Below the pieces are notes generated by a model. It did no database searches, was not told where the DNA came from, and saw only the letters and a list, made by a program, of their open reading frames with translations. From assembly GCA_000349905.1 (NCBI GenBank), contig KB722741.1, forward strand, positions 265,587 to 329,586: DNA of 64,000 nt. Direction: 5' to 3'. Source of the DNA: Volvariella volvacea V23 (lineage: Eukaryota; Basidiomycota; Agaricomycetes; Agaricales; Pluteaceae). The first letter of the stretch is position 1. Every line of letters begins with the position of its first letter. The position numbers and the translations under genes are program-made. This document shows positions 1 through 11,182 of this stretch, piece after piece.

Positions 1-339
1 CAAAAAAAATGTAATAATCAAATCAAGACAAAATAAGAAATATTATTACTTTTCCAGGAAGTTTTTCTGTCACAGAAACACATGTGATTGCATCTGCTTT
101 GGGGATTTTTGTGAGCATGAGGCTACCAGGTCTGGTAATACCTGAGATCAAGGTTTTCAAGATCTGGATGAGGTTACCAGTTTCTGAGTAGGTCTCAGGG
201 TATTATTACAGATCTACAATAGGAAGGTAGTGGTCCAAGAAGCTTTGCAAGCCTTTCTATTATAGTAGTGCATCCTGGGCAATGTGTCCAGTATGAATGC
301 ACACATCTGGTGGTCTCAGGCAACCTCCCCATTAATTGG

Positions 340-612
340 TTCTATTCTCAAACACAAAATATGCATTAAACACTTTGTTCTGAACTTCAAACTAGGCCCA
401 AGTTTTGGTATCATTGTCAAAGCTTTATACTGGGCAATGTTTCACATGCTATTGCACATCTGCTCTCAAATTCATCTAGTCAGCAGACTGGGGCTTATCT
501 CTGACTTTCAAAACAACCAGCTTTTTTGTGTAATATAGTTTCTCACTCAGATTACTATATATTAGGGGCTATTTACATGATTCCAGGTCTGGATATATTG
601 CCAGCCTGTCAT
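340..612 (+). repeat. Left arm of a large inverted repeat (copy A)
   Basis: This stretch matches the reverse complement of about 3147-3415 over most of its length. Shared blocks include the words for 'aaactaggccca', 'gcaatgtttcacac/atg', 'cagactg', 'ctgactctcaaaacaa' and 'tggtttctcactca', with scattered mismatches. Similarity stops near 612, just before the gypsy integrase tail. The ends are approximate because I aligned by eye. The two arms enclose about 2.5 kb that includes the gypsy relic. They may be two copies of one transposon part inserted in opposite directions, or terminal parts of a nested element. I cannot assign a family. Confidence 0.75.
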
Positions 613-613
613 C

Positions 614-2190
614 ATTACCTTTCAGTTAAAACTATCCAAAAAATGGAAGATTCATGACATGTTCTATGCTTCTCTTTTAACCCAGTACAAAGAAAGCAAT
701 ATATAGGAACCTAACTTTCTGGAACCACCCTCTGAAATAATTAATGATGAAGAAGAATGAAAAGTAGAGAATATCATCAAACACTACTGGGTAGGACCAA
801 AGAGAAAAAGGCAAGTTGAATACCTTATTGTATAGAAAGGTTATCCCACATCAGAAAATAGATGGAAAAAAGAAGAGTTATTGACCAACACCCCTGAAAT
901 CCTCAACACATATAAAAAGGCACATAATATCCCAATATCAACAGCATCCACACTCTTGTCTACCCAGCATGAACAACTAGATTACCAACCCCAATGACAT
1001 TGCCAACATGGTCATCCAGATCTACAGTTGGATCCACAAAAGTCCTGCCAACCAGGACTAGATCCTTACTCACTTTACCATTTTACATACCCAAGGTGAC
1101 CTCTTGTGGATTACAGCATTCATCCTCCTCACATTAGGAGAGATTGCTGATAACCTACAGGAGGGCTCAACTAGCCTTTTATGAGCAATCAATGCAATGC
1201 ACTAAGCCATAGACTTCCTCAATCAGGCTGTTAAGGAGAATCTTGGCACCATGACCCTAATGACCTACCCACTAGTCAGGAGCAGGATCCACATCCATCA
1301 GGGGAGATTTGTCTGTTCCCTTCACAACAGACTAGTATTGGCAGTGACAGGACCCAGGCCAGATCCACCACACTCGCCACTGCCACCCTGTGACTCAATT
1401 ACAACACCAACAGCATCAATGGCTACAAATACAAATGACACTCCCAAAGGACCATCACCCTCCACACTACCTACACCCTGGCAACCATCAGTATTCACAC
1501 CTGCAGCTCCAGTAGTAGTTGAGGTAACTATGACAACCCACACCACACCTGATTCTCCACCATACCAGCCCCAAAAAACTCCACCATCATCACTGCCTAC
1601 CATACCACCACCACTATTAGAAGTGGCCATACCCTCTTGGCACAGGACAAGCACCCTGCAGCCTTGCCACACATCACCCCATCTAACAATAGACTTGTCA
1701 GAATTTGAACAGATTACACAAACCCAATCTCCCTTACCACCATTATACTACTGTCAACAGTGAGATTGCCAAGCAAGGAAAAAGGCCACCTACTCTCAGA
1801 TGGACACCTATGACATCAAACAAGGACCAGAAGTTGTTGATGAGTTTGTCACAGTTGTTAACTTATGCAGAAAATGCAACTGAGAATGCAAGAATTTGTT
1901 AATGGATGACAAATCTATTCAGGACATTCTTGACATTATGTCAGAGCAGTCTAACCCCTCCACATTCAACAACAACCAGCAACAACAACCTCACAACCAT
2001 TACTCTTCACCAACATCAACTGAGAAATACCATCTGTATACATCAACATCAATGATGATTGGTCAACCTGGTGGAAAAACAGGCCAGCAGATCAGTGGAA
2101 TACCCATCCCCAAGGGCTACCTTGAGCATCACATCTCTTTGGAAATTGCAGAAAGAGGAGGTAAACTAGCTAGAGTGGTGCTCTAGTAAG
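614..2190 (+). pseudogene. Decayed Ty3/gypsy polyprotein 3' end: integrase tail and chromodomain
   Basis: Reading forward from about 638, the frame gives an integrase C-terminal pattern: WKIH, then a degraded 'xVFHxSLLxPYK' box, then 'EP-NFLEPPSEI'. From about 755 follows a clear chromodomain: KVENIIKHYW, a QVEYLIV-stop-KGYP core, and SENRWKKEELL-NTPEIL. This order is typical of chromoviral gypsy elements of basidiomycetes. Two stops fall exactly where the family has Trp: before KVEN (tga at 758-760) and before KGYP (tag near 830). Both are explained by G-to-A change of tgg. From about 960 to 2190 only Pro/Thr/Gln-rich open stretches remain, such as 1251-1763 and 1896-2186. They may be element-derived, but I do not recognise them. 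The copy cannot be functional. Confidence 0.85.
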
Positions 2191-2206
2191 TCTGGTGGGG
2201 AAGTAG
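2190..2206 (+). promoter_or_regulatory. Polypurine tract before the 3' LTR
   Basis: A purine-rich run, ggtggggaagtag, sits directly before the first base of the LTR at 2207. Plus-strand priming of LTR retrotransposons uses such a tract immediately upstream of the 3' LTR. Its position confirms both the element's orientation and the LTR start. Confidence 0.6.
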
Positions 2207-2662
2207 TGTTATGACAACTCAAGGTCATCAATCAGCTTGTGTGCTTTCAAACTTCAGCTTTGTCTTGTTTCAAACTCATTTTTCATTTTTAGTAGTTACA
2301 AATGTCTTTGATGACTATAATAGCTTTTTCTCATATAGCAAGTATACATGCATCTAGCTTACACATCCATAGCTGACATGTACATATAACTTATTTACTT
2401 TCATTTCACAGCTGACAAACTTAATTTCATAGAATGTATAAATACTTCATTTTCTGTAGTGTAAAACCTTAGCTTGACCTCCTGTACTTTTTGCATCTTG
2501 TGTGCTCACAATCTTACTCTTGACTCACCTCATTAACATTTTTGAATGAATTATTCAACTCAGTGTTTATTGCTGTCTTTCACACTCTCACTATCTTATT
2601 CATTCTCTTAAAGTATTAACTCACTTTGCAGTCTGACATGTTAAGGTAGAGTTGTCATAATA
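2207..2662 (+). mobile_element. 3' LTR of the gypsy element
   Basis: The segment starts with tgttatgacaactc (2207-2220) and ends with gagttgtcataata (2649-2662). These are inverted copies of each other except for one base, a C-to-T change at the expected terminal CA. The roughly 456-bp length, the short inverted termini and the polypurine tract just upstream identify an LTR following the polyprotein tail. A TATA-like tgtataaata lies near 2435, where an LTR promoter would be expected. The 5' half of the element, including the other LTR, is not in the window, so target-site duplications cannot be checked. Confidence 0.7.
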
Positions 2663-3146
2663 ATAAAACTACCTATTAACTTGGAACAAGTCAACTAATG
2701 TCAGGAATTGTATCCTTATTTCCTATTTATTCACTGATTATTTAATATTTAATTCTATTTTCTTTTCTTTCCTTTTTTAAGTGCCAGGAACCATGTGACT
2801 TGCTTACTTAATCCAGATTAGATTAGACTACATCTTGGCCACATAATGCATTACCTTTTGAGCCACCTTTGGAGGTCTTAGGCATCAAGGTATTCTTAGT
2901 AGTATCATTAGTCTTGAAGCCATCATTCCAGTTCATGGCTTATCTCTACCCAATAGGATCTTAGCAATATCAGACACTGGTGATATCATCATGAGATTAT
3001 AGATAGATACTCATAGAATAGTCTGAAATAATATAAATATGTATATATAGCCCTTGATGAATATATAAGTGGGCTTGGTTGGCTCTGGGGTTTTCTTAGT
3101 TTTGACCTTGTCTACTCTGCTGAGCTAGCTTTGTCTCAGAAACTCT

Positions 3147-3415
3147 GGTGACAGGCTGGTGATAAATCCAGATCTGGATTTGTATAAATAACCCTTAATA
3201 TATGCACTTTTGAGTGAGAAACCATATAGCATGAAAAAGCTGATTGTTTTGAGAGTCAGAAATGAGCTTCAGTCTGCTAATTAGGTAAATTTAAGAGCAG
3301 ATGTGCAATAATGTGTGAAACATTGCTTAGTATGAAGCTTTGATGAAGGTACTGGAATTGGGCCTAGTTTGGAGTTCAGAATGGAGTGTTTGACATATAT
3401 TTCGCACTTGAGAAC
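3147..3415 (-). repeat. Right arm of the large inverted repeat (copy B)
   Basis: On the minus strand this repeats the sequence of 340-612, ending with the shared 'ccagcctgtca' block near 3150. Beyond that block the two copies diverge. The arms are roughly 80 percent alike by eye, and many differences are C/T or G/A transitions. No coding potential is seen. Confidence 0.75.
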
Positions 3416-4454
3416 TTAGGAAAGTAGGCCATAGCTGGTGCCTGGCAGGTCCAAGTCCAGACTTTTTTTGTTAACCTTGAATTCTATTTGAGCTAGTTGG
3501 CTATTGGCTAGCCCTAATAAAACTCAAATTTAACAAGTAACTGAACTTGGATATGCCAAGTGCTAGCCATGGCCTACTCTAAATTCTATTGAATTAATTT
3601 TTGAATAAAATATATATATATATATAATGTAATAATACTTTATGTCAATAATCTAGTATTGATAAAGTTGATAATTTTGGCAGCCCTAAACTTGACTACA
3701 TTGATAATATTTAAGATTTTAGCTAACAATATTGATAATCATTAATGATAATCCACATGAAACACAGGCCCAAATTTTTGTCTGATAAAGCCTATCAAAG
3801 ATTCTTAATAGTGACATGCATATTCATAATGAGATTAAATACAATATACTTTTAATGTTGAACAGCAGCCTTACAAGTGCTAAAGGCTATGGCAGGTCAC
3901 CTCACCTAGGAGTAGAAATTAATGCTACTTTGTGTTAGAGAATTGGAGTGCTGGTAGGCACATAGTGGAACTATTTATACAGAGGAGTGAGTGACAAGTG
4001 CCATCTACCATTTTGGATATAGTGATACCCACATCAGAGTTGATGTGGGTACCTTTGATGATACATGTAGGTCTACCTACATGTGGTTTATGACTATCTA
4101 CCATGTATATCTACTTGGGTATTGTATGTAGCATGTGTACACTCCAATAGCAGTCTATACCCTTGGTCTGGTCAGTACCATGTTGGTCTGTATCTATAGT
4201 CTATTCAACATTTAATAATTATAGATATAGCTCTTATACTTTATATGTACACATATATTACAACTACCTTGCATTCTATGGTCTATAGTTCTAACAAATT
4301 TGCATAAATCTATAGATATTAATAATAGTATGCACTACATTTGAAAACTGCTAGCGATATTGATTTCATATTTGAGAGGTATGCTGAATACATATAATGG
4401 GTAATTTATGTACCTTATACTTAACAATTTCATAAAGGTAATATGAGATTATTC
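3416..4454. other. AT-rich stretch without genes
   Basis: No open frame of note and almost no CpG dinucleotides. It contains a (TA)n microsatellite at about 3610-3627. Near 4330-4360 is a short partial copy of the repeat that makes up the 4455/5275 hairpin arms. It is probably more decayed transposon sequence. Confidence 0.6.
3610..3627. repeat. (TA)n microsatellite
   Basis: An uninterrupted run of alternating T and A, about 17 bases long, inside AT-rich DNA. Confidence 0.8.
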
Positions 4455-4705
4455 AAGATTTCATATTTTCTATACCAAAAGTTGCATCACATTTGCAAAC
4501 TGTGGAAGATATGAACACTACACTTTGCATATTTATTCTACACATAAGATGCAATATTTTCTTCCTTTATATCTAAGAAATATATAAAGAACCTGTAGAG
4601 ATATTCACCATTTCGTGTTTTTCCCATTAAAGAATCACATTGCATTCAATAACCGCAGAGCGCATGTTAAAACTAATATAGCCATTGAAATTTACATAAT
4701 AAATA
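4455..4705 (+). repeat. Left arm of a foldback-type inverted repeat
   Basis: This arm pairs with the reverse complement of about 5022-5275. Shared words include ccatttcgtgttttt, tatataaagaacc, attctacacataa, actttgcat and tgcattcaata. The arms are about 250 bp and the loop about 320 bp. Where the right arm has CpG (tcgcatttg, ccgtggg, atcgccaccgc), this arm mostly has CpA or TpG (tcacatttg, ctgtgga, atgaacactac). That indicates CpG decay on this side. The unit could be a foldback element or the long termini of a Tc1/mariner relative, since transposase remains lie just to the right. Confidence 0.8.
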
Positions 4706-5021
4706 GCACAGAATTTGTTATAACATCACAAAGTTTAGTGAAGAATTGAATGAGTAATTAAGCATTCTTCATGACTGTAGTTACAATGGCCCAATATCAC
4801 ATCATCCAAATATAAACATTTGTTTCTGTTCATGCAACAGCACTGTCACAACTTTTGGCTGAGAGTGTAGATCTTCTGAGATGCTTGAGCAACTTTTCCA
4901 AGATGTCAATACTATCCCTAGCTACAAAATGTGACATATCCTATTCTACCTGTAGGCTCCATTGCTCAATCAATTCTTCACAGAGCCTTATGATGTTTTG
5001 ACCAAATCTGTATGGAAATCT

Positions 5022-5275
5022 ATGTAGAGTTTAATGGTTATATTAGCTTTAATGTGCGCGCTACAGCTATTGAATGCGATACAATTCATTGGTGTGAAAA
5101 ACACGAAATGGTTGATATCTCTATGGGTTCTTTATATACTTCTTAGCTATAAGGGAGAGAAATCATCCATTTTATGTGTAGAATGTATATGCAAAGTGCG
5201 GTGGCGATATCTCCCACGGTTTTCAAATGCGATGCAAACTTTCATTGAACTTAGCCAAAATATGAGATTACAAGC
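5022..5275 (-). repeat. Right arm of the foldback-type inverted repeat
   Basis: Reverse-complement partner of 4455-4705. It keeps many CpG sites that are lost in the left arm. An open stretch at 5034-5351 runs through this arm and out of it, but has no recognisable protein features and is most likely chance. Confidence 0.8.
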
Positions 5276-5402
5276 TCGGAAGTTACCGCCAGGCACCAAA
5301 ATCAGGCACGGCTTTCCTGGTCCTGAAAAGACCAAGTCCGGAACAAAGTGAGGACTTGGAATTTGATTGTGTCAACATGTAAATGAATGCACTCCACTGC
5401 TG

Positions 5403-5640
5403 TTACACATAAACTGCATGATGAAAGAAACCCCAGGTCATCTCCAGGGTGATTTGCTCACAGGCATGATAAAGCTTGTAATAACAGGCATTGAGGGTGT
5501 AAAATGAAATCCCTTGCTAACAGAGATGTGCCTTGATTACTGAGAAGGCATGCTCTATAGGCTCATAATCAGGAGAATATGGTGGAAGATACTCAAGCCA
5601 ACAGCCTAGAGGCCCCAGGCCCTGGGCTGTGCTGCCAGTG
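5403..5640 (-). pseudogene. Tc1/mariner-type (DDE_3) transposase C-terminal fragment
   Basis: Read on the minus strand from about 5635 down to the stop at 5403-5405, the frame contains the hallmark LEYLPPYSPDYEPIEHAFS, followed by VIKAHL. This is the conserved C-terminal block of Tc1/mariner/IS630-like transposases, where the third acidic residue lies after the 'PPYSPD-NPIE' motif. It continues with ACEQIT and EMTWGFF-HA, a typical fungal end. An internal tag stop and Arg-to-Cys changes (tgt for cgt) break it. Only the last 70-80 codons are visible. The rest is missing or decayed, so the gene is dead. Confidence 0.85.
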
Positions 5641-5653
5641 TGACTGATCAAAC

Positions 5654-5666
5654 TTTTTTTTTTTTT
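5654..5666. repeat. Homopolymer T13
   Basis: A run of 13 T residues immediately beside the transposase fragment. It may be a low-complexity by-product of element decay. Confidence 0.8.
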
Positions 5667-5891
5667 CATGATTGTCATCATTTATAAAAAAACCCAATAA
5701 ACTATGAAATTTAAACTACATTATCACACCAGGGATCAAATGCTGTGCATTATTTCACACATCATCAAGCATAGATCTGAACCATTGAGCCATACCAGCT
5801 TTTCCACATCTCCCTCAGGCATGCAATATAAGTCATGATGTTGGGTGCCATGGGGACAGCTACTAGAGGCAAGATTTTTCTAAGTCCATAT

Positions 5892-6049
5892 AGGTTGATT
5901 TTCAACCTGTGACCAACCTGTGGTCAAATCACCAAACATGAGGCAATAATCAACCTTTTAGGTTGCTTTTTAGAGGGTGATTATTGCCCATCAACCTGGG
6001 TGCATATTGAAAAGTGAAAATCACCCTGTATCAGGTTGAATATCAACCC
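5892..6049. mobile_element. Small palindromic MITE-like element
   Basis: Terminal inverted repeats aggttgattttcaacctg (5892-5909) and caggttgaatatcaaccc (6032-6049) match at 16 of 18 positions when one is reversed. The interior repeats the same theme (ggttgat, caacct, gggtgattattgccc), so the whole 158-bp unit can fold into a long hairpin. It has no coding capacity. Size and structure fit a miniature inverted-repeat transposable element. I see no certain target-site duplication. Confidence 0.75.
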
Positions 6050-6536
6050 AATCCGCTATCATAGTGGTTATGAACACCAAAAAAAAGCTATGGATTATGG
6101 GGGACAGGAGGTTTATGGGTTATGGCCCTGTCACACCTGCATACCAAGTCAGTAACACGAAAAATGCATGGGTTGTTGGGGTTTATGGGTTTGTGGGGAA
6201 GTTCTACCGTAGTATCAACCTCAGCCGGGACTCGGCGGCCTTCAGAGTTGCGTGATTACCGAATTGTTACCGAGCATAGAGGCTTATCAATCCTCAGCTG
6301 CCATTCCGTGACTTGCTTACAATCCCTATCAACTTGAGGTCTCTAGAGTGGGTGCTTGTATATATAATCTCGACTAGGAATTGGCATTACACGAAACACC
6401 AAGATTATTCTCCTCCTTGCCCTTCGCCCCGCACGACCACTGTCCAGTTCTCTAGGACTTTCGCAATGTCCGCAATGTACGTCAATGTCTCTTCAACTCG
6501 ATCAGCCATTTTCAACCACAATACAGACCTATAAAC

Positions 6537-8124
<1,588 letters not shown>

Positions 8125-8371
8125 TGTATAATGTATACAAGGTATCCTATGTATTCGATTTTGCCTTACAACGCCAGAGAAGCGACAGGCTGTTTCGCAT
8201 TAGATAGCTGACACGAAGAAACCACTGACAAAGATGATGAGTGTGGGTCCCGCGCAAACAGGCGCGGACCGACGGTCCTTGTCGGGAGGAAGTACAGCGT
8301 AAGGCAGGATAGTACAAAGTACAACTTACAGACATTTTGCCGTACATACAACATAACAGTAATTAAATCTT

Positions 8372-10287
8372 TCAATTCCTCAGAACCTCTTTAGCTTCTT
8401 CCAAGAGTTGGGAACCAGCACCATCCTCGACGAACCCGAGCATAGCCATTGCAGCTGGCGTTGTTAGTTCGCTCTCGCTCCCTCTTCCCGTAAATTTGGA
8501 TTCCCCTTCGCCTCCAGGGAAGTCTCTGATGACCACGGCAAGAGACCGTGTCAGTGAGCATTCAGCTTCAAAAGAGGGGAACGGGCCTTACGGGGGAGGG
8601 AGACCGGCGAGGAAATTAATTCGTTGATCCCTCAGGTAACTCGCGCTACGAGATTCCATCTTTTAGTTTACGATAGATCTAGGACTTATCGAACTTACTT
8701 GTGGAGGGTAAGAGGGACAGCTGGGATATACAATACTGAAGAGTCCCCTACCCCTCGGTGTTGTCCTTCGACAGCGTGAACGACGTCACAGTGCCCTACG
8801 ATGCCCCATTATGGGTAAGACATGCAAAGGAATGGGAGAGAAAAGCACATACAATAAACTTGATCGCCAGGCTCAACTCTGGGGATTGAGACCATAGTCT
8901 TATCCAACCTCAAATGGGGATGCGTCCTCTCGTTCAATTCCTGCGTCTTCTTGATCGCGCTTCCAGGGAACGCAGTTTCCTCCAAATCGGGAACCCAATG
9001 CTCTGGCCTGAGTGATACATCCTTTGAGTCGACAGGCCGGAAGAAAGGTCTAAGCATAATATATGCGGTCGATAACTTGAGGAAAGGCAAGACACGGAGT
9101 GTCCCTTCATTCGGACCAGTACTAGACATTGAAGTCCACCCCTGCCATGGCCTGAAAATCGAACACTGATTCCTACAAATTAAGCAGCATCAACACTAAA
9201 AGCGTCAAAGTAGAACCAGAAATATACATACGGCGTATTATACATATCCTGAGTCGCATGGATCCTTGGCGATGCATCAAATGGGTCGTGCTCTCTCCAC
9301 CCACCCCCACCGGCCAAAATCTTCCCAAAACACGCTCTAAATCCCGGATCCTCCCACCGCTCGACAGATCCTCCGTCTACATGAGGACCTAAAGTAAACT
9401 TGGCGTCCCCAGGTTGACGGATTCGCAGTCTGTCAAAATAAGAGATTGGGTAGGAGAGGTCGATGGCAGAGGAGGGGTTCGATTTGTGCCAGAGGGAGAG
9501 GAGGAATTTTTGGGTGTTGATTAGAGAGGGATGAGTGCGAGCGAGGATTTGGGGTCTGGAGTTGTATATTTCGAATACTTGGATGTTGTCCTCTGGAAAA
9601 CCTAGAGATAGACTCCTGAGCCACTAGATGAAGAGATAGACAAACAAGAGATTACCTTTGACTCTACTTGCGTTTGCCTGAGCATACTCTCTGATTTCTT
9701 GTTTCCACTTCAAGGCTTCCTGGGAGAAAAGTATGACGTGCTCAGCAAAATTGCCCCGCACCACTGATAGCAATGACGTATACGTACCCGCTGCGGAACA
9801 CCTCCAGTTACGATAACTGATCCCACATCCCTGATCCTCTCCGCCTTTTCCGGAGCCAGACCAGCCACTATTTCATCGTACGAAACCTTTGGGATCATCT
9901 GTAATAAAAATCCTCAAGTCAGTACCCGCATATATTGGCTTATGCAGCATTGTGCACCTCAGATCCTCGTTCAGCGACCTCCTCGACAGTATTCTCCAAC
10001 TCTTTCAAAACCTCATTCCAGCTCTGAATCAAGCCGTCATTCCAAATAGATTTCTTGAGATCGGAAAAGCGTTGAGGAAGGACGTTGAGCTGGTCCTCAT
10101 TTGTTAGAGTGGTAAAGATGGATGATATCGAGCCCTCTTCTTTTGGTGGACGAGAGGAGACTGGTGTAGCGGTTGTGGCGTAGGTTCGCCGGCGATAGGC
10201 ATCACCAGACACCGTACGAGCTCGAGTTTGAGCGTGAAGGTAGGTTGTCGCTGGGACTCTGAGTTGAGCCGGAAGACGAGCGACCAT
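8372..10287 (-). CDS. DUF1479 protein, probable Fe(II)/2-oxoglutarate-dependent dioxygenase-like
   Basis: Eight exons (high to low): 10287-9958, 9898-9788, 9719-9656, 9601-9232, 9151-8853, 8795-8699, 8645-8592 and 8525-8372, giving 492 residues. Family landmarks are present: an 'IPKVSYDEI' entry into the domain near residue 111, GFPEDN, LRIRQPGDAKFTLGPHVDGG, then WQGWTSMSSTGPNEGTL, and a second His segment, YWHCDVVHAVEG. The HVD and the later His fit the 2-His-1-carboxylate iron site of cupin-type oxygenases. Members are widespread in fungi and some bacteria (YbiU), with no firmly known substrate. The first 45 residues are Arg- and Ser/Thr-rich without acids, resembling a mitochondrial presequence. 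It converges with the NADH pyrophosphatase gene, leaving only 247 bp between the stops. Confidence 0.9.
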
Positions 10288-11182
10288 GATGGATAGAGGG
10301 GGACAAGGACGAGTCAATTGATAAAATTTCAAGATCTTTCGTTCGGCAAGGGATACTTGACAGGTTCGTGATAGAAGCCTGGGTGAAAGGGTAGCTCCAA
10401 TGCCCGTTCCCAATATCGAATCGAGGTGGGGTTTATATAGATCGCTGGGAGTGAGTGCATCCACATGGATAAGCAAGCAGATTAGACTTTGCGCGGGGTT
10501 TCGGTGCTCGATAGTGTGTTCGAGGAATCGCACATGCTTCGGCCTAAAGATTGCCCAAAGCTGCGTCTCCAGCTCCGAATGTCCTGGGTTCGGGTACGGT
10601 AACCGGCGTGAGACTAGCCGTATAGTGTATACTGCGAGAGAAAACAGAGCTAGGGAAAGACCAATAGACTCAGTTTGACGCCGATAAATTTTGCAGCCAC
10701 GACGGAAGCGTACCCCACACGCTTCTTGGTCGTCACATGGACCGCTGTTGCCCCGGAAAGTTAGCACTCGTTTCCACGAGCGAGGGCCGGGAAGGTACTT
10801 CCGCTATCCACCTTTGATATGGCGAAGACAAAGCCGTCCTGCGTTGGTCAGGAGGCCAGAGAAGTGATTTGCTTTTCTCCGAGGTTTATCCGTGTATGAC
10901 GTCTGTGAAGTTGATTGGTCTCAATGGGCTTAGCAAACACATCCCTTATTTCATAAAGTTCGAAGCATTCGTCAAGTCATAAGAATATCAATGTACAGTC
11001 GTGGACACACATAGATCAGGTCTCGTAACAAGTCCAGAGCACGGCGATAAATAGATAGTGCTACATGATGGCATGAAAGCCTGGTTTACTGTCATAACCT
11101 GACGCATTATGCAGCTTTGCTTGGGCTATCTTGGACATCATTACAGACCCGCCAGGACAAACCGCCGTTGAGGTGCTGTTCA
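10288..11182. other. Intergenic region
   Basis: Upstream sequence of the DUF1479 gene and downstream sequence of the unrecognised acidic-protein gene. The open minus frame continues to 10767 but has no initiator context and no protein-like features. No RNA gene or repeat was recognised. Confidence 0.5.
10431..10440 (-). promoter_or_regulatory. Possible TATA box of the DUF1479 gene
   Basis: On the minus strand the sequence ctatataaac lies about 145 bp before the start codon at 10287. Position and sequence fit a TATA element, but nothing else supports it. Confidence 0.4.

Noticed and set aside
1251..1763. Pro/Thr-rich open frame as a gag or host gene
   Set aside because: It lies downstream of the gypsy chromodomain and upstream of the LTR in CpG-depleted DNA. 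It has no zinc knuckle or other motif, so it is most likely residual element sequence or chance.
5034..5351. 105-codon open frame MVILALMCALQ...
   Set aside because: It runs through one arm of an inverted repeat and has no motif or splice support.
9940..10767. Start of the DUF1479 gene at the far upstream end of its open frame
   Set aside because: The frame upstream of 10287 has no ATG in good context and contains the TATA-like sequence. The mitochondrial-type leader begins naturally at the ATG at 10285-10287.
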